NCBI RefSeq assembly: GCF_000987765.1
Contig: NZ_LAHP01000004.1
Location: 156,794 to 220,793, forward strand
Length of the DNA: 64,000 nucleotides
From: Arsukibacterium sp. MJ3
GTDB taxonomy: Bacteria; Pseudomonadota; Gammaproteobacteria; Enterobacterales; Alteromonadaceae
Direction of reading: 5' to 3'
Shown here: in pieces, positions 44,395 to 53,675 of the stretch
Numbering within the stretch: the stretch's first letter is position 1
Layout: every line of letters starts with the position of its first letter
The notes under the pieces: model-generated
Told to the model about the DNA's origin: nothing
What the model saw: only the letters and a program-made list of their open reading frames with translations
The model's database searches: none
Program-made: the position numbers and the translations under genes

Positions 44395-44619
44395 TTAGTT
44401 ACTTTTGCTATTAACAGCGTCAGTTAAGGCCTGACTAAAATGGCCGGCTACTGTCTGGCGTTGAGCTAAAGGCACGCTACTGTTTACAACATGGCTAACG
44501 GCATTACCTAAACACATCAGGCTTAATTCGGTTGTAGCATGGTTAGCGTGCAGAGTGTCCAGCAACTGATTTACCAGATTTTCAATTTGCTCTGTAGAAT
44601 ACTTTGATACAATAGGCAT
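44395..44619 (-). CDS. yejL: YejL family protein (DUF1414)
   Basis: The 74-residue protein MPIVSKYSTEQIENLVNQLL continues with ATTELSLMCLGNAVSHVVN and PLAQRQTVAGHFSQAL, a near-complete match to the YejL pattern. It is cytoplasmic and of unknown function. The gene is upstream of the YejM-like gene and divergent from yejK, exactly the E. coli yejK/yejL/yejM arrangement. Confidence 0.95.
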   Translation of the reverse strand: MPIVSKYSTEQIENLVNQLLDTLHANHATTELSLMCLGNAVSHVVNSSVPLAQRQTVAGHFSQALTDAVNSKSN

Positions 44620-44689
44620 GTAATACTCAGATTAAGATGATATTAAAACTGAACAATAATATCAGATTTCAGTTAAAACAGGAAAAATT

Positions 44690-45733
44690 ATGTCAGTGGA
44701 TGTGCTGCAATTAGCAATTAATTATATTGAACTGTCTGACAGTGGTGAGCACTCTGCACACTATCGTGAGCAATTGGTTGGTGCAAACGGCTCGGTGGCG
44801 ACCTTATTAGAGCAGTTGCATCTTGCTTACAATGGTAAGCCTGCTAAAGGCTATGCCAGCTTTACTGACGATAAAGACCCAACTGTGCCACAAGCATTAA
44901 CCCATTGGATTGCCGGAGATAGTGACTATCTTGGTTTTAGTAAAGCAACGACAGCAGCGTTAGTAACACATTTGAGCACTCACCAGTTACCGGAAACAGG
45001 CTATTTGTTGCTGGGGCATTATCGTTATTTGGCTAGTGAGTTTTTACTGGTGTGTTTACTGGGCAGTAAAAATCATTTTGAATTAACCGAGCAGCTCGAT
45101 TTATCAGCGTCACGTCATCTGGATATTGCCAGAATGCAATTGGCGGCGCGCATTGATCTAACAGAGTTTAAAGTTAATAACGCTGCTGGCAATTATATTA
45201 GTTTTATTCGTGGCCGGGCCGGGCGCAAAGTAGCCGATTTCTTTTTAGACTTTTTGGGGTGTACCGAGGGGGCTGATGCCCGTTTAAACAGTAAAAAAAT
45301 ATTGGCATCGGTAGAAGAGTATTTTGCTGCTGCCGAGTTTGAACCGAATGAGAAAACTGCTGCCCGACGCCAGGTATTTGATTATTGTGAGGAGCGTGCC
45401 AAAGCAGGGCAAGATGTGATGTTGTCTGAGCTATCGGCGGTGGTTGACCCTGAGCAAGAAAATGGTTTTTTACATTACTGTGCCGAGCAGCAGTTAGAGG
45501 TTGCAGAGCAATTTCCGGTGGAACTAAAAGAGTTAAAAAAAATGATTAAGTTTAACGGTGCCGGCGCCGGTTTGTCGGTAAGTTTTGATGAAAAGTTGTT
45601 GGGAGAGAGGGTACAGTATGATGTGGGTACTGATACGCTAATTATTAAAGGCACGCCGCCTAATTTACGTGATCAACTGCAGCGTTTTACACAAGGCTAT
45701 TCTGCTTTTGAGCGTCAGGCTGACACTGAGTAG
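44690..45733 (+). CDS. yejK: Nucleoid-associated protein YejK (NdpA)
   Basis: The 347-residue protein has the NdpA features KGYASFTDDKDPTVPQALTHW, YLLLGHYRYLASEFLLVCLL, ARIDLTEFK, YISFIRGRAGRKVADFFLDF and a C-terminal IKGTPPNLRDQLQR. It binds the nucleoid; its exact role is not known. It is divergent from yejL. Length is close to E. coli YejK (335). Confidence 0.95.
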   Translation: MSVDVLQLAINYIELSDSGEHSAHYREQLVGANGSVATLLEQLHLAYNGKPAKGYASFTDDKDPTVPQALTHWIAGDSDYLGFSKATTAALVTHLSTHQLPETGYLLLGHYRYLASEFLLVCLLGSKNHFELTEQLDLSASRHLDIARMQLAARIDLTEFKVNNAAGNYISFIRGRAGRKVADFFLDFLGCTEGADARLNSKKILASVEEYFAAAEFEPNEKTAARRQVFDYCEERAKAGQDVMLSELSAVVDPEQENGFLHYCAEQQLEVAEQFPVELKELKKMIKFNGAGAGLSVSFDEKLLGERVQYDVGTDTLIIKGTPPNLRDQLQRFTQGYSAFERQADTE

Positions 45734-45749
45734 CCGTCAAATAATGACT

Positions 45750-46442
45750 TTATTTGACGCTATCACAAATATTGATGACGTAGGTTTGGTACAAATGCGG
45801 TAAATGCTCCAGTACGGTGTGTTGTTCAGCAATAGGGTGTTGTTCAATACACTGTTGTAATGTTTCCAGCGTAAAGGCTTGCAGGTAAGGTCTCGCTATC
45901 GGTGCGAAGCTTAAATGCCATGGCTCGGCTGCAACACCGCCTAAGTAATGCTGATAAGGCCTGAAAAAACCGAAATGACGAGCGTTGTTACTAAGCCATA
46001 GATTTAATTTAGCGAAGGGGCCGCCTGGTTGATATTCGGCGTTAAGCAATTGTGGTTGATAATTTGCAGCTACCGCAGCTGCATCGTAAATATCTAACTC
46101 TGTGCCCCAGTGATGCCTGCTGGCGCCCGGTAAGGCAGAGTAAAGCAAAATGGCTTCAAGTTTATCCAGCCCCGTTAATGTTGTTACCGGCACCCGTTGC
46201 TGCTCTAAATTATACACTGGGCGCAAACCATCACACTTAGCCTGCCAGATAGCAGCCTGGCGCTGAAAGCTTCGAAACCCCGAGACTATTTTTATAGCAA
46301 TGCCATCCGTTTCTGCCGCTTGCTGTAATGCTAGCCAGGCTGAAGTCATCTGTCGGTGCATGGCGATACCCTCTGCAACGTGTTGCAGATGGGTTTCGGT
46401 GCAGCCTGTTAAAATATCTTTACTGGCAACCAGAGTTGTCAT
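45750..46442 (-). CDS. M15-family D-Ala-D-Ala carboxypeptidase-like metallopeptidase
   Basis: The 230-residue protein has VSGFRSFQRQAAIWQAK near 55-71, the zinc ligands His and Asp in SRHHWGTELDIYD near 108-120, and the catalytic Glu and third His in AEPWHLSFAP near 174-183. These define VanY/DacB-type M15 peptidases acting on peptidoglycan or cell-wall peptides. No signal peptide is seen, so it may be cytoplasmic. The start ATG shares a base with the dapE stop (TGATG); a GTG three bases upstream is the alternative. Confidence 0.9.
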   Translation of the reverse strand: MTTLVASKDILTGCTETHLQHVAEGIAMHRQMTSAWLALQQAAETDGIAIKIVSGFRSFQRQAAIWQAKCDGLRPVYNLEQQRVPVTTLTGLDKLEAILLYSALPGASRHHWGTELDIYDAAAVAANYQPQLLNAEYQPGGPFAKLNLWLSNNARHFGFFRPYQHYLGGVAAEPWHLSFAPIARPYLQAFTLETLQQCIEQHPIAEQHTVLEHLPHLYQTYVINICDSVK

Positions 46443-47599
46443 CACGCCAACTTTTTGTGCAGATGGTGCAACAATGCTTGGTACATATCAGCCAGTAGAG
46501 TGAGATCATGAATAGAGACACATTCATTCACTTTATGAATGGTTGCATTGCAGGGGCCCAGCTCTACTACTTGAGCGCCAGTAGGAGCAATAAAACGACC
46601 ATCAGAGGTACCGCCGGTAGTCTCTAAGCGTGGGCTAAAGCCTTGTACTTGTTCTACTGCGCTGAGCACAGCTTCAACCAAACTGCCTTTATCGGTTAAA
46701 AAGGGTAAGCCATTTAAAATCCAATCCAGCTGATAATCTAAACCATATTTATCTAATAACGCCTGCACGCGTTGCTGCAATTGTTCGGCAGTTACTTCGG
46801 TACTGTAGCGAAAGTTAAACATAACGTGAAGCTCGCCAGGAACCACATTAGAGGCTCCCGTGCCGGCGCTGATATTGGCAATTTGGAAACTGGTCGCCGG
46901 AAAAAAAGCATTACCGTTGTCCCATTGTTCAGCGGCAAGTTCAGCTAATGCCGGCACGGCTTTGTGCACGGGGTTATCGGCTAAATGCGGATAAGCAACG
47001 TGGCCTTGAATACCCTTTACGGTTAATTGACCGGTTAATGAGCCACGACGCCCGTTTTTAATGACATCACCTACTTTTAGGCTACTTGATGGCTCGCCCA
47101 CCAGGCACCAGCTGATTTTTTCATTACGTTTTTCCAGAGCATCTATTACCCGAACAGTACCATTTACGAATGGGCCTTCTTCATCACTGGTAATTAAAAA
47201 AGCAAGATCAAATGCGGGGGCAGGCTGCTCGGCTAAAAACCGTTCAGTGGCAATAATCATTGCTGCCAGACTGCCTTTCATATCAGCTGCGCCCCGGCCA
47301 AACAAGCTGTCACCAATAATAGTGGGAGTAAATGGCGGCGTGTGCCACTGCGACAATGGCCCGGTTGGCACAACATCAGTATGGCCGGCAAAACAGAAAA
47401 GCGGTTTACCACCACCACGTCTTGCCCACATATTTAAAGTGTCTGCAAACTCCATTATTTCAATATTAAAGCCAACAGCGGCCAATCGTTGCGCCATCAA
47501 TGTTTGACAGCCCGCATCCTCAGGAGTAACAGATTGACGAGAGAGTAAATCCATTGCTAAAGATAATACCGGGTTGTGTAGTGGATCTAGCCAGTTCAT
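46442..47599 (-). CDS. dapE: Succinyl-diaminopimelate desuccinylase
   Basis: The 385-residue M20 enzyme has zinc ligands His73 ([10 protein letters not shown]), Asp106 ([10 protein letters not shown]), Glu140/Glu141 (TSDEEGPF) and a C-terminal His in [13 protein letters not shown] near 355. It yields LL-diaminopimelate in the lysine/cell-wall pathway. It follows yffB with one base between, as in E. coli, and overlaps the M15 gene. Family and context agree fully. Confidence 0.96.
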   Translation of the reverse strand: MNWLDPLHNPVLSLAMDLLSRQSVTPEDAGCQTLMAQRLAAVGFNIEIMEFADTLNMWARRGGGKPLFCFAGHTDVVPTGPLSQWHTPPFTPTIIGDSLFGRGAADMKGSLAAMIIATERFLAEQPAPAFDLAFLITSDEEGPFVNGTVRVIDALEKRNEKISWCLVGEPSSSLKVGDVIKNGRRGSLTGQLTVKGIQGHVAYPHLADNPVHKAVPALAELAAEQWDNGNAFFPATSFQIANISAGTGASNVVPGELHVMFNFRYSTEVTAEQLQQRVQALLDKYGLDYQLDWILNGLPFLTDKGSLVEAVLSAVEQVQGFSPRLETTGGTSDGRFIAPTGAQVVELGPCNATIHKVNECVSIHDLTLLADMYQALLHHLHKKLA

Positions 47600-47600
47600 A

Positions 47601-47948
47601 TTAGTTATCCAGCAGTTGTTGATATTGCGCTATATTAAAACCAAGTAAATAGGTGTTGTCGTGCACTAATAATGGTCGTTTAATCATTGCGGGTTGTTGC
47701 AGCATTAACTCTAAGGCAAAGGTTTCTGTCAGGTTAGTTTTAGTTGTCTCGGGTAATGCCCGATAGGTGGTGCCACGGCTATTTAACAGATTTTGCCAGC
47801 CTAGCTTTTGACTAAATAGCGACAGCTGTTCTGCCGTCAGACCGTCCAGACGGTAATCGATAAATTGATAATCTACATTATGATGCTCAAGCCATTTTCG
47901 GGCTTTTTTTATCGTGTCACAATTTTTAATACCAAACATCTTTATCAT
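47601..47948 (-). CDS. yffB: ArsC/Spx-like reductase YffB
   Basis: The 115-residue thioredoxin-fold protein has the single active-site Cys10 ([20 protein letters not shown]) and [14 protein letters not shown] near the C-terminus, the YffB pattern. YffB relatives are glutathione-linked reductases of uncertain substrate, not true arsenate reductases. It is one base upstream of dapE on the same strand. It is the intact ArsC-like protein of the window, in contrast to the remnant at 18.6 kb. Confidence 0.93.
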   Translation of the reverse strand: MIKMFGIKNCDTIKKARKWLEHHNVDYQFIDYRLDGLTAEQLSLFSQKLGWQNLLNSRGTTYRALPETTKTNLTETFALELMLQQPAMIKRPLLVHDNTYLLGFNIAQYQQLLDN

Positions 47949-48501
47949 AAATTTATATTATCCATTGTTGGGTCAAGTCAAAGTCGCGGGTAACAGCCAT
48001 TATTGATAACTGATATTAACGCATAACCAGCTTGCTTTGCGCTGTTACTATTAGATTTTTTGACAATATAATATCTGATATCACGTTGCTGACACTGTTA
48101 AACATGACAAAATAATGGCTTTTATAAGAATATACAGCGAACATACTATTTCCACTGGTAAGAATACTGACAACGTGCCATTTAGCAGCATGTCAGCTGA
48201 AAAACTTGTCCACAGATTCTGTGGGTAAGGTTGTTGGTAACTGCAGGGGTTAACCATAGAATGATGTATTTATTAGTATAAATAGTTGGTGCGATAATTG
48301 CTTTTAATTGGCTAATGCGAAACGTTGTGAATGTTAGCTAAAAAAATCAGTTATAGTAGTGGCGTGGTCTTCACTTAAATATAGATTAGCCTGCTAAGCT
48401 CATCTTATTGATACAACAACGTCTGCGTAGCGTATAGTTATTATGCTAGAGTTAATTCTGGCCAACGCAGCTGTTAGTCTATTTAAAGAGGGCTAGTCAA
48501 T
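47949..48501. other. 553-base intergenic region with DnaA-box-like inverted pair
   Basis: No open frame is supported. The region is divergent (yffB-dapE to the left, yfbV to the right), so two promoters are expected. A near-palindrome at 48205-48229 contains TTGTCCACA (48206-48214) and, on the other strand, TTACCCACA (48220-48228), each one base from the DnaA box TTATCCACA. There is also ATATCTGATAT at 48071-48081 beside a TTGACA at 48060. The length is unusual for this gene-dense window; an sRNA gene is possible but no terminator-like hairpin with a U-tract was found. Confidence 0.6.
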
Positions 48502-48942
48502 ATGAAGTTATTTACGATTTTGCAGGCAGGACGTGAATACAGCCAGGTTTGGCCAGGTAAAACTGAGCTAAACGCGCTATTTCCAGAAAATAAAGTTATT
48601 CAGTTTACTGCGCTTGGTTTTCGATACTTACCGGTATTGGCTGTATTAACTGCCTTTTTACAATTAACGTTATTAGGCTCAGACTTTACTGGTCCGGTTT
48701 TAGCAATGATGTTGTTTATTGTGTCGTTGCCGTTTCAAGGCTGGTACTGGCTTGGTGTTCGTTCTTCTTCGCGTTTGTCACCCGCATTGGTAAGCTGGTG
48801 CCGGCAAATTCGGCAGCAGATGCAAGATCATGGTGTTGATAGTCAGGTTGCTCAAGAACCTCGTAACTATTTAGACTTGGCTAAAATACTGTCTATGGCT
48901 TATAAACAATTGGATAAAACCTTTATGCAGCCTTGGTTATAG
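48502..48942 (+). CDS. yfbV: YfbV family membrane protein (UPF0208/DUF412)
   Basis: The 146-residue protein has FTILQAGREYSQVWPGKTELN, FPENKVIQFTALGFRYLPV, two transmembrane segments (about 47-67 and 70-90) and LPFQGWYWLGVRSSSRLSP, all typical of YfbV. In E. coli it has been linked to chromosome macrodomain insulation near Ter. Start ATG at 48502 follows AGAGGGC. Length agrees with E. coli YfbV (151). Confidence 0.94.
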   Translation: MKLFTILQAGREYSQVWPGKTELNALFPENKVIQFTALGFRYLPVLAVLTAFLQLTLLGSDFTGPVLAMMLFIVSLPFQGWYWLGVRSSSRLSPALVSWCRQIRQQMQDHGVDSQVAQEPRNYLDLAKILSMAYKQLDKTFMQPWL

Positions 48943-48974
48943 GCCGCACAAGGTTATTGTCATTCGTAAAACCG

Positions 48975-49787
48975 TTACGCTATGTTAAATACTGACCATA
49001 CCGGCGCGTGATCTGAAGGTCGTTCAATGCCTCTTAATTCATAATCTATACCGGACTCTGTGCAGCATAAGGCTAATGGTGCCGTGGCCATGACAACATC
49101 TATTCTAAGGCCTCTATTATCATCAAAGCCTTTGGAACGGTAGTCAAACCAGCTGTAGCGTGTATTATCATCCGGATAAAGCTGACGGAAAGTATCAATT
49201 AACCCCCAGTCTTTTATTTTTTGCAGCCAGGCTCGTTCTTCTGGTAAAAATGATGTTTTACCTTCACGTAGCCACCGTTTGGCATTAGCTTCGCCTATGC
49301 CAATATCGATATCCATTGGTGAGATATTAATATCACCAATAATGGCTAGGTAATCGTCTGGGCTGTGTTGTTGCTCAATATAGTGTTGCAAATCAGCGTA
49401 AAACTGGGTTTTTGCCGGAAATTTAGTGGGATGAGCGCGGTTTTCTCCCTGGGGGAAATAGCCATTAAGTACGGTTAGTATTTTACCGTTGTTTAAGGAA
49501 AACTGGCCGATTAACATCCGGCGCTGGGCCTCATCGGCATCACCAGGAAAACCATAATGCATGTTTAATGCGGCTTGTTTACTTAAAATGGCTACGCCAT
49601 AATGACCCTTCTGGCCAAAGTGATAGACATGGTAACCCATGGCCATTACCTGAGTTAACGGAAATTCATCATCGTGAACTTTGATTTCCTGTAAACCGAT
49701 AATATCCGGTTGGTGTTTATCAATCAGTGCTTGCAACTGATGAAGCCTTGCCCGAATACCATTAATATTAAATGAGATTATTTTCAT
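48975..49787 (-). CDS. xthA: Exodeoxyribonuclease III
   Basis: The 270-residue endonuclease/exonuclease/phosphatase-fold enzyme begins [20 protein letters not shown], with Glu34 in [35 protein letters not shown] and a C-terminal [10 protein letters not shown] carrying the catalytic Asp-His. It cuts at AP sites and digests 3' ends in base-excision repair. Length equals E. coli Xth (268). It is monocistronic. Confidence 0.96.
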   Translation of the reverse strand: MKIISFNINGIRARLHQLQALIDKHQPDIIGLQEIKVHDDEFPLTQVMAMGYHVYHFGQKGHYGVAILSKQAALNMHYGFPGDADEAQRRMLIGQFSLNNGKILTVLNGYFPQGENRAHPTKFPAKTQFYADLQHYIEQQHSPDDYLAIIGDINISPMDIDIGIGEANAKRWLREGKTSFLPEERAWLQKIKDWGLIDTFRQLYPDDNTRYSWFDYRSKGFDDNRGLRIDVVMATAPLALCCTESGIDYELRGIERPSDHAPVWSVFNIA

Positions 49788-49838
49788 GTTGCACTATTTG
49801 CCTCAACCTGGACCAAGTTGGCATCATAACATGCGAAA

Positions 49839-50627
49839 GTGTCAGGCGTTAAGCCATGGTTTATCAGGCCTGCCATGGCTAAGTCCTTTATAGCCATGTA
49901 CTTTGCAATAATGCACGCTACAACCCTTACCACGTCAACAACGCCGGCTAATTATCACATTGTCTATAGCCGGCGCCGAAGTTTGGCTATTGTTGTCAGT
50001 AATGGTCAGGTTACCGTGCGGGCACCACTAGGTTGCAATATTAAGCATATTCAGCAACTGGTAAGCGATAAACAGCACTGGATCACTCGTCATTTGCAAC
50101 GACAGCAGACTGTTACCCCACTATTAGTCTGGCAACAGCGGGGCACCATATTATTTAAAGGTAAACCGTTACCTGTTACTTTTAGTCGTGGCAGTAAAAG
50201 TGATGTTAATTTTACTGCTGCAGGCTTAGATATTTGCGTTAGCAGACGTGTTCAGGATGTCGCCATAACCGGCTGGCAAAATACACTACTGGCGAGATGG
50301 TTATTGGAACAAGCAACGGCACATTTTACCGAACCTCTACAAGCTTGGTCTAAAATTATGGCAGTGAGTTATCATGAAATAAAGTTTGGTCAATGGCGGC
50401 GTCGCTGGGGTTATTGTGACAATAATGGCGTGATTGGTTTAAATTGGCAACTTGTCATGGCACCAGAATGGGTTAGTGATTATGTTATAGTGCATGAATT
50501 GGCTCATCGTTTGTTTATGGATCATTCATCCGCCTTCTGGCAAGTTGTTAGCCATTACATTCCGAATTATCCGCAGGCACAAGCGTGGCTAAGCTTTTAT
50601 CAACCACAGCTACTCAGTCGACAATAA
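49839..50627 (+). CDS. YgjP-like M48 metallopeptidase
   Basis: The 262-residue protein has the zinc motif VHELAHRLFMDHSSAFW near residue 218 and RRRWGYCDNNGVIGLNWQLV before it, as in YgjP/DUF45 metallopeptidases, which are probably cytoplasmic and of unknown substrate. The start is uncertain: the frame opens with GTG at 49839, and ATGs at 49875 and 49911 are equally possible; none has a good ribosome site. Homologues usually begin near the later start, giving about 238 residues. Confidence 0.88.
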   Translation: MSGVKPWFIRPAMAKSFIAMYFAIMHATTLTTSTTPANYHIVYSRRRSLAIVVSNGQVTVRAPLGCNIKHIQQLVSDKQHWITRHLQRQQTVTPLLVWQQRGTILFKGKPLPVTFSRGSKSDVNFTAAGLDICVSRRVQDVAITGWQNTLLARWLLEQATAHFTEPLQAWSKIMAVSYHEIKFGQWRRRWGYCDNNGVIGLNWQLVMAPEWVSDYVIVHELAHRLFMDHSSAFWQVVSHYIPNYPQAQAWLSFYQPQLLSRQ

Positions 50628-50644
50628 TTGGTTAATTTTAAGCT

Positions 50645-50668
50645 AAAAAAAACCGGCAAAATGCCGGC
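50645..50668 (-). terminator. Terminator-type hairpin facing the minus strand
   Basis: CCGGC/GCCGG with an AAAAT loop is preceded on the plus strand by eight A residues, so on the minus strand the stem is followed by eight U residues. No minus-strand gene lies immediately to its right; the next such transcript is tRNA-Tyr at 51790, antisense through deoC. The plus-strand gene ending at 50627 would not use its U-tract. Confidence 0.6.
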
Positions 50669-50878
50669 TGTAAATACAAGGACAACTAATATTTAAGGGA
50701 GAGAGTAAACACAACATTACTGCTATTAAATCAGACCGGCTGGTTCTGAATAAATTCCATTTTATTTATTTATTTTTCATTTTTGCTTTTTTGTTGTTAT
50801 CTGGTTTATTCTGCAACGCATTAAACGGCGGTAATAAACGATGATAACTGCCTATTTTGTGCAATGGATACTTAAAGT

Positions 50879-51613
50879 ATGACTAACCGCTTGCGTTTAT
50901 TACAGCTGAACAAACTGCTCGATGTTACCCGCTTAAATGATAACGACGACGCGCAGCAAATAGCGACCTGGCTTAATGGTCAACCACAGTTACCGGCACC
51001 CATTGCCGCTTATTGTGTTTATTCACAGTATCTTGAAGCACTTACTCAACATATTTCTATGTTAAAAGAGCCGGTTGCGTTAGCGACAGTAGTTAATTTC
51101 CCCAGCGGTGATGCTGAATTATCTTTAGTGACTGCACAAATTAGCCAGGCATTGGCCTGTGGTGCTACCGAGATTGACTGTGTTTTACCCTACCAGGCAT
51201 TACTGCGCGGCGATTATCAATTTGTTAGTCAGTTTTTGGCAGAGGTTAGGCGTTGTTGTGGTAAGGCTTGCTTAAAAATAATTATTGAATCGGGCGAATT
51301 AATTACTGCTCAGCAAGTCGCTAAAGCCACCGAGTTGGCCATAGTATGTGGTGCTGATTTTGTTAAATCCTCAACTGGTAAAGTTGCCGTGGGTGTTACG
51401 GAAGAGGCTGCCAGAATTATGCTAACAATTATTGCCGCAGCAGATCGTCCTGTGGGCTTTAAAGCATCAGGGGGTATTAAAACCGTTGCCCAAGCATTGC
51501 AATTAGTTAATCTATATGAAGAAATTACCGGCCTTACCGCAACTAACGCGACCATGCGCATTGGTGCCAGCACCCTGGTAAGTGAATTGGCAAACAACCT
51601 CTCAGATGCTTAA
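50879..51613 (+). CDS. deoC: Deoxyribose-phosphate aldolase
   Basis: The 244-residue aldolase begins MTNRLRLLQLNKLLDVTRLN and has the Schiff-base Lys in GADFVKSSTGK, a second Lys in RPVGFKASGGI, and GATEIDCVLPY. It splits 2-deoxyribose 5-phosphate into acetaldehyde and glyceraldehyde 3-phosphate. It is isolated; no deoA, deoB or deoD follows. Upstream 250 bases hold AT-rich runs and a TTAAGGGAGAGAG ribosome-like site with no gene after it. Confidence 0.93.
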   Translation: MTNRLRLLQLNKLLDVTRLNDNDDAQQIATWLNGQPQLPAPIAAYCVYSQYLEALTQHISMLKEPVALATVVNFPSGDAELSLVTAQISQALACGATEIDCVLPYQALLRGDYQFVSQFLAEVRRCCGKACLKIIIESGELITAQQVAKATELAIVCGADFVKSSTGKVAVGVTEEAARIMLTIIAAADRPVGFKASGGIKTVAQALQLVNLYEEITGLTATNATMRIGASTLVSELANNLSDA

Positions 51614-51705
51614 GGTTTTAGATAATACTGCTAACGAATTATTGTTAAATCAACTGTGGGATAGCGGTAAAATATACCAGAAGGGGCAGGTTGCATAGAA
51701 AATGA

Positions 51706-51790
<85 letters not shown>

Positions 51791-51802
51791 ACATCAACGC
51801 GC

Positions 51803-51830
51803 ATCTTATCAAACTACCTTTTTATGTAAA
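51803..51830 (-). promoter_or_regulatory. Promoter of tRNA-Tyr
   Basis: On the minus strand TTTACA and TAAGAT are 16 bases apart, and the -10 is followed by GCGCG, a GC-rich discriminator typical of stringently controlled stable-RNA promoters. It lies about 12 bases before the mature tRNA 5' end. Confidence 0.7.
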
Positions 51831-51895
51831 GCATTTTACTTAACTTTTTTGTCTGATTGCCGATAAAGCAGACAACAATAATTAATTATGCTGCT

Positions 51896-52375
51896 ATGAC
51901 GACCATTATCAATGAATGGCAATTAGATTGCCGGCTTAATAAAGCGTTAAACCAACAGCATCGGGCAGAATTCTCGTTGTGGCTGGCATTTTTGTCGTTG
52001 GCCGTTGATGAAATGGCAGAGTTTCAATTACCAGCAATAACTGAACCTGCAAAAAAAACGGACTTGTATGCTACTTTTTCGGTAAATAGGCCACGAGGTT
52101 ATGGATGGCAAGAACACGACAAACAACGGTTAGCCAGCCATAGCGAAGCTTTAAGCACAGGAAGTTTACCTCAGCTTAAATTACAACAGTACCTAACCGA
52201 AGGGCCACTGGTGTTGCAAGATGATAGTGCTAAACTGGCAACCGCGGTGGCACAAAACTTAGATGCTCATAGTCAGCGACGACGCGCTAACGCACCGTTA
52301 ACCCGGGCTGAAGCCGATCCCACCGCACTTTACGACATCTTGCAGCAGATACATCAGCCCCATGCCGCGCAATAA
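51896..52375 (+). CDS. VC2046/SO_2500-like protein
   Basis: I start at ATG 51896 (MTTIINEWQLDCRLNKALNQ). The pattern INEWQL...LN.AL...HRAEFSLWLAFLS recalls the VC2046/SO_2500 family of short proteins in Vibrio and Shewanella; this is from memory. The 159-residue protein is soluble, with a conserved-looking NRPRGYGWQEHDKQRLASHS. Function is unknown. It lies between tRNA-Tyr (divergent) and ychJ (convergent). Confidence 0.65.
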   Translation: MTTIINEWQLDCRLNKALNQQHRAEFSLWLAFLSLAVDEMAEFQLPAITEPAKKTDLYATFSVNRPRGYGWQEHDKQRLASHSEALSTGSLPQLKLQQYLTEGPLVLQDDSAKLATAVAQNLDAHSQRRRANAPLTRAEADPTALYDILQQIHQPHAAQ

Positions 52376-52434
52376 CTGTTTTATTCCGCCATATTTATGT
52401 TGATTGTCACCCTGCACTTTTATTCGTAAATGTG

Positions 52435-52917
52435 CTAGCCAAGCTTCGCGCCAGATGCCAGATGAGTGAAACATTTTTTAAATTTTCTACCACTACCACA
52501 AGGGCAGTCATCATTGCGGCCGATGCCAACTGACTTGTTGCTGGTAATAGCACCGTCGTAATAATACCAGACACCACTAAACACAAAGCGAGAGCACTCT
52601 GACAGCGTTTCTAATTTGTTATCCAGCAGGTAGTGTGCGTTAAAACTTACCGTATCCGGATCCGTTTGCTCTACTCCGTTAATAATCGTTAGCCCAACAA
52701 AATGAACGGTGTTAGCAAATTCAGAAATTTGCGTTTTAGTGTTAGTGGCGTGTTGCTCCGGGTGATAGGTTTGAAATATATAGTCAATTTTTTTACAGCA
52801 ATAGGCGCTATAACGAGAACGCATTAACTCTACGCTATTTTTCGCCGCTTTTTCTCCGGCTATTAACGGCTGACAACATTCATTAAATTGCTTTCCTGAA
52901 CAACAATAGCAGTTCAC
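52435..52917 (-). CDS. ychJ: YchJ family protein (UPF0225, two SEC-C motifs)
   Basis: The 160-residue protein has an N-terminal Cys cluster MNCYCCSGKQFNECC and a C-terminal SEC-C motif GRNDDCPCGSGRKFKKC, both expected to bind zinc. The central region MRSRYSAYCCKKIDYIFQTY is the YchJ NTF2-like domain. Function is unknown. It lies downstream of the SulA-like gene on the same strand with a 72-base gap, so read-through under SOS control is conceivable but not shown. Confidence 0.92.
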   Translation of the reverse strand: MNCYCCSGKQFNECCQPLIAGEKAAKNSVELMRSRYSAYCCKKIDYIFQTYHPEQHATNTKTQISEFANTVHFVGLTIINGVEQTDPDTVSFNAHYLLDNKLETLSECSRFVFSGVWYYYDGAITSNKSVGIGRNDDCPCGSGRKFKKCFTHLASGAKLG

Positions 52918-52989
52918 CGTTACCTCATTAATTGGTTACCTGGATATTGCTTGCAGTATACCTACACCATGGTATAAAAAGGAATATTG

Positions 52990-53463
52990 CTAATGAGCCG
53001 GCATTGCGGGTTGTTGAAATTGATAAAACCAGCGTTGCTGTGTTGTGGCTTGTTGGTTTAGTTGTGCAGTACTATCATTTGATAACGACGTACAAAAGCT
53101 AATAACCACCCGGCAATGTGTGGACTGCAACAGGCTTTGTAATGTTTTCTCGATATTTCTTAATGCTTTAGGATGAATAATTAGCATTTTGTCTACCGGC
53201 AATTTAAAATATTCGGCCAGTGCTTTTGAAGGGAGTCGTGGTGGTGCGACTAAGACAATCCAGCCTGTTTCAGTACTGTGGTTGTGCAACAATTTGATTA
53301 GTGTCTGTTCTGTACTCTCTGCATCAGCAGTGGTTATCAGCTGGTGATAAGGTGTCGCAGAAGTCACTCCTGAGGAGACTCGTTTAAAGCGACCATTTTT
53401 TGTATGGCCAGGCAGGTTAGGCGCGTCTGACTTAAGCATCGGAATGTTGGCATTCGCAAGCAT
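52990..53463 (-). CDS. sulA: SulA-like SOS cell division inhibitor
   Basis: The 157-residue protein has GWIVLVAPPRLPSKALAEYF near 68-87 and MLIIHPKALRNIEKTLQSLL near 94-113, matching the RecA-fold SulA core that binds FtsZ (WIALLAPPALPSKALL-type motif). The N-terminus is a loosely conserved tail. Two LexA boxes sit immediately upstream of the ATG at 53463, confirming SOS control. Unlike many relatives it is not next to lexA. Confidence 0.85.
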   Translation of the reverse strand: MLANANIPMLKSDAPNLPGHTKNGRFKRVSSGVTSATPYHQLITTADAESTEQTLIKLLHNHSTETGWIVLVAPPRLPSKALAEYFKLPVDKMLIIHPKALRNIEKTLQSLLQSTHCRVVISFCTSLSNDSTAQLNQQATTQQRWFYQFQQPAMPAH

Positions 53464-53475
53464 ATTTTACTCCAG

Positions 53476-53491
53476 CTGTGTATTCGTACAG
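53476..53491 (-). promoter_or_regulatory. LexA box 1 of the sulA-like gene
   Basis: CTGTACGAATACACAG on the minus strand is a perfect CTGT-N8-ACAG SOS operator, 13 bases upstream of the start codon. Confidence 0.9.
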
Positions 53492-53506
53492 TGTATGGAT
53501 ATACAG
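53491..53506 (-). promoter_or_regulatory. LexA box 2 of the sulA-like gene
   Basis: CTGTATATCCATACAC on the minus strand differs from CTGT-N8-ACAG only in the last base. It abuts box 1, sharing one base, so the two operators lie in tandem with 15-bp centre spacing. Confidence 0.75.
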
Positions 53507-53675
53507 TAGTTGCTGATTAAATTAAAGGCAAGTAATTTTTTCATTAAATCGTGAATGATGTTTGCATGAATAAAAAGCTATTTTTCGTTTGGTCATTTTT
53601 TTACTGGCTAGACCATCTGATCGCAAATTTAGGCTAGAATGGTCGGCTTAAATCACCATTGTGAGTGCGTAATTG

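Noticed and set aside
48060..48090. Promoter at TTGACA 48060-48065
   Set aside because: No acceptable -10 element lies 16-18 bases downstream on the plus strand.
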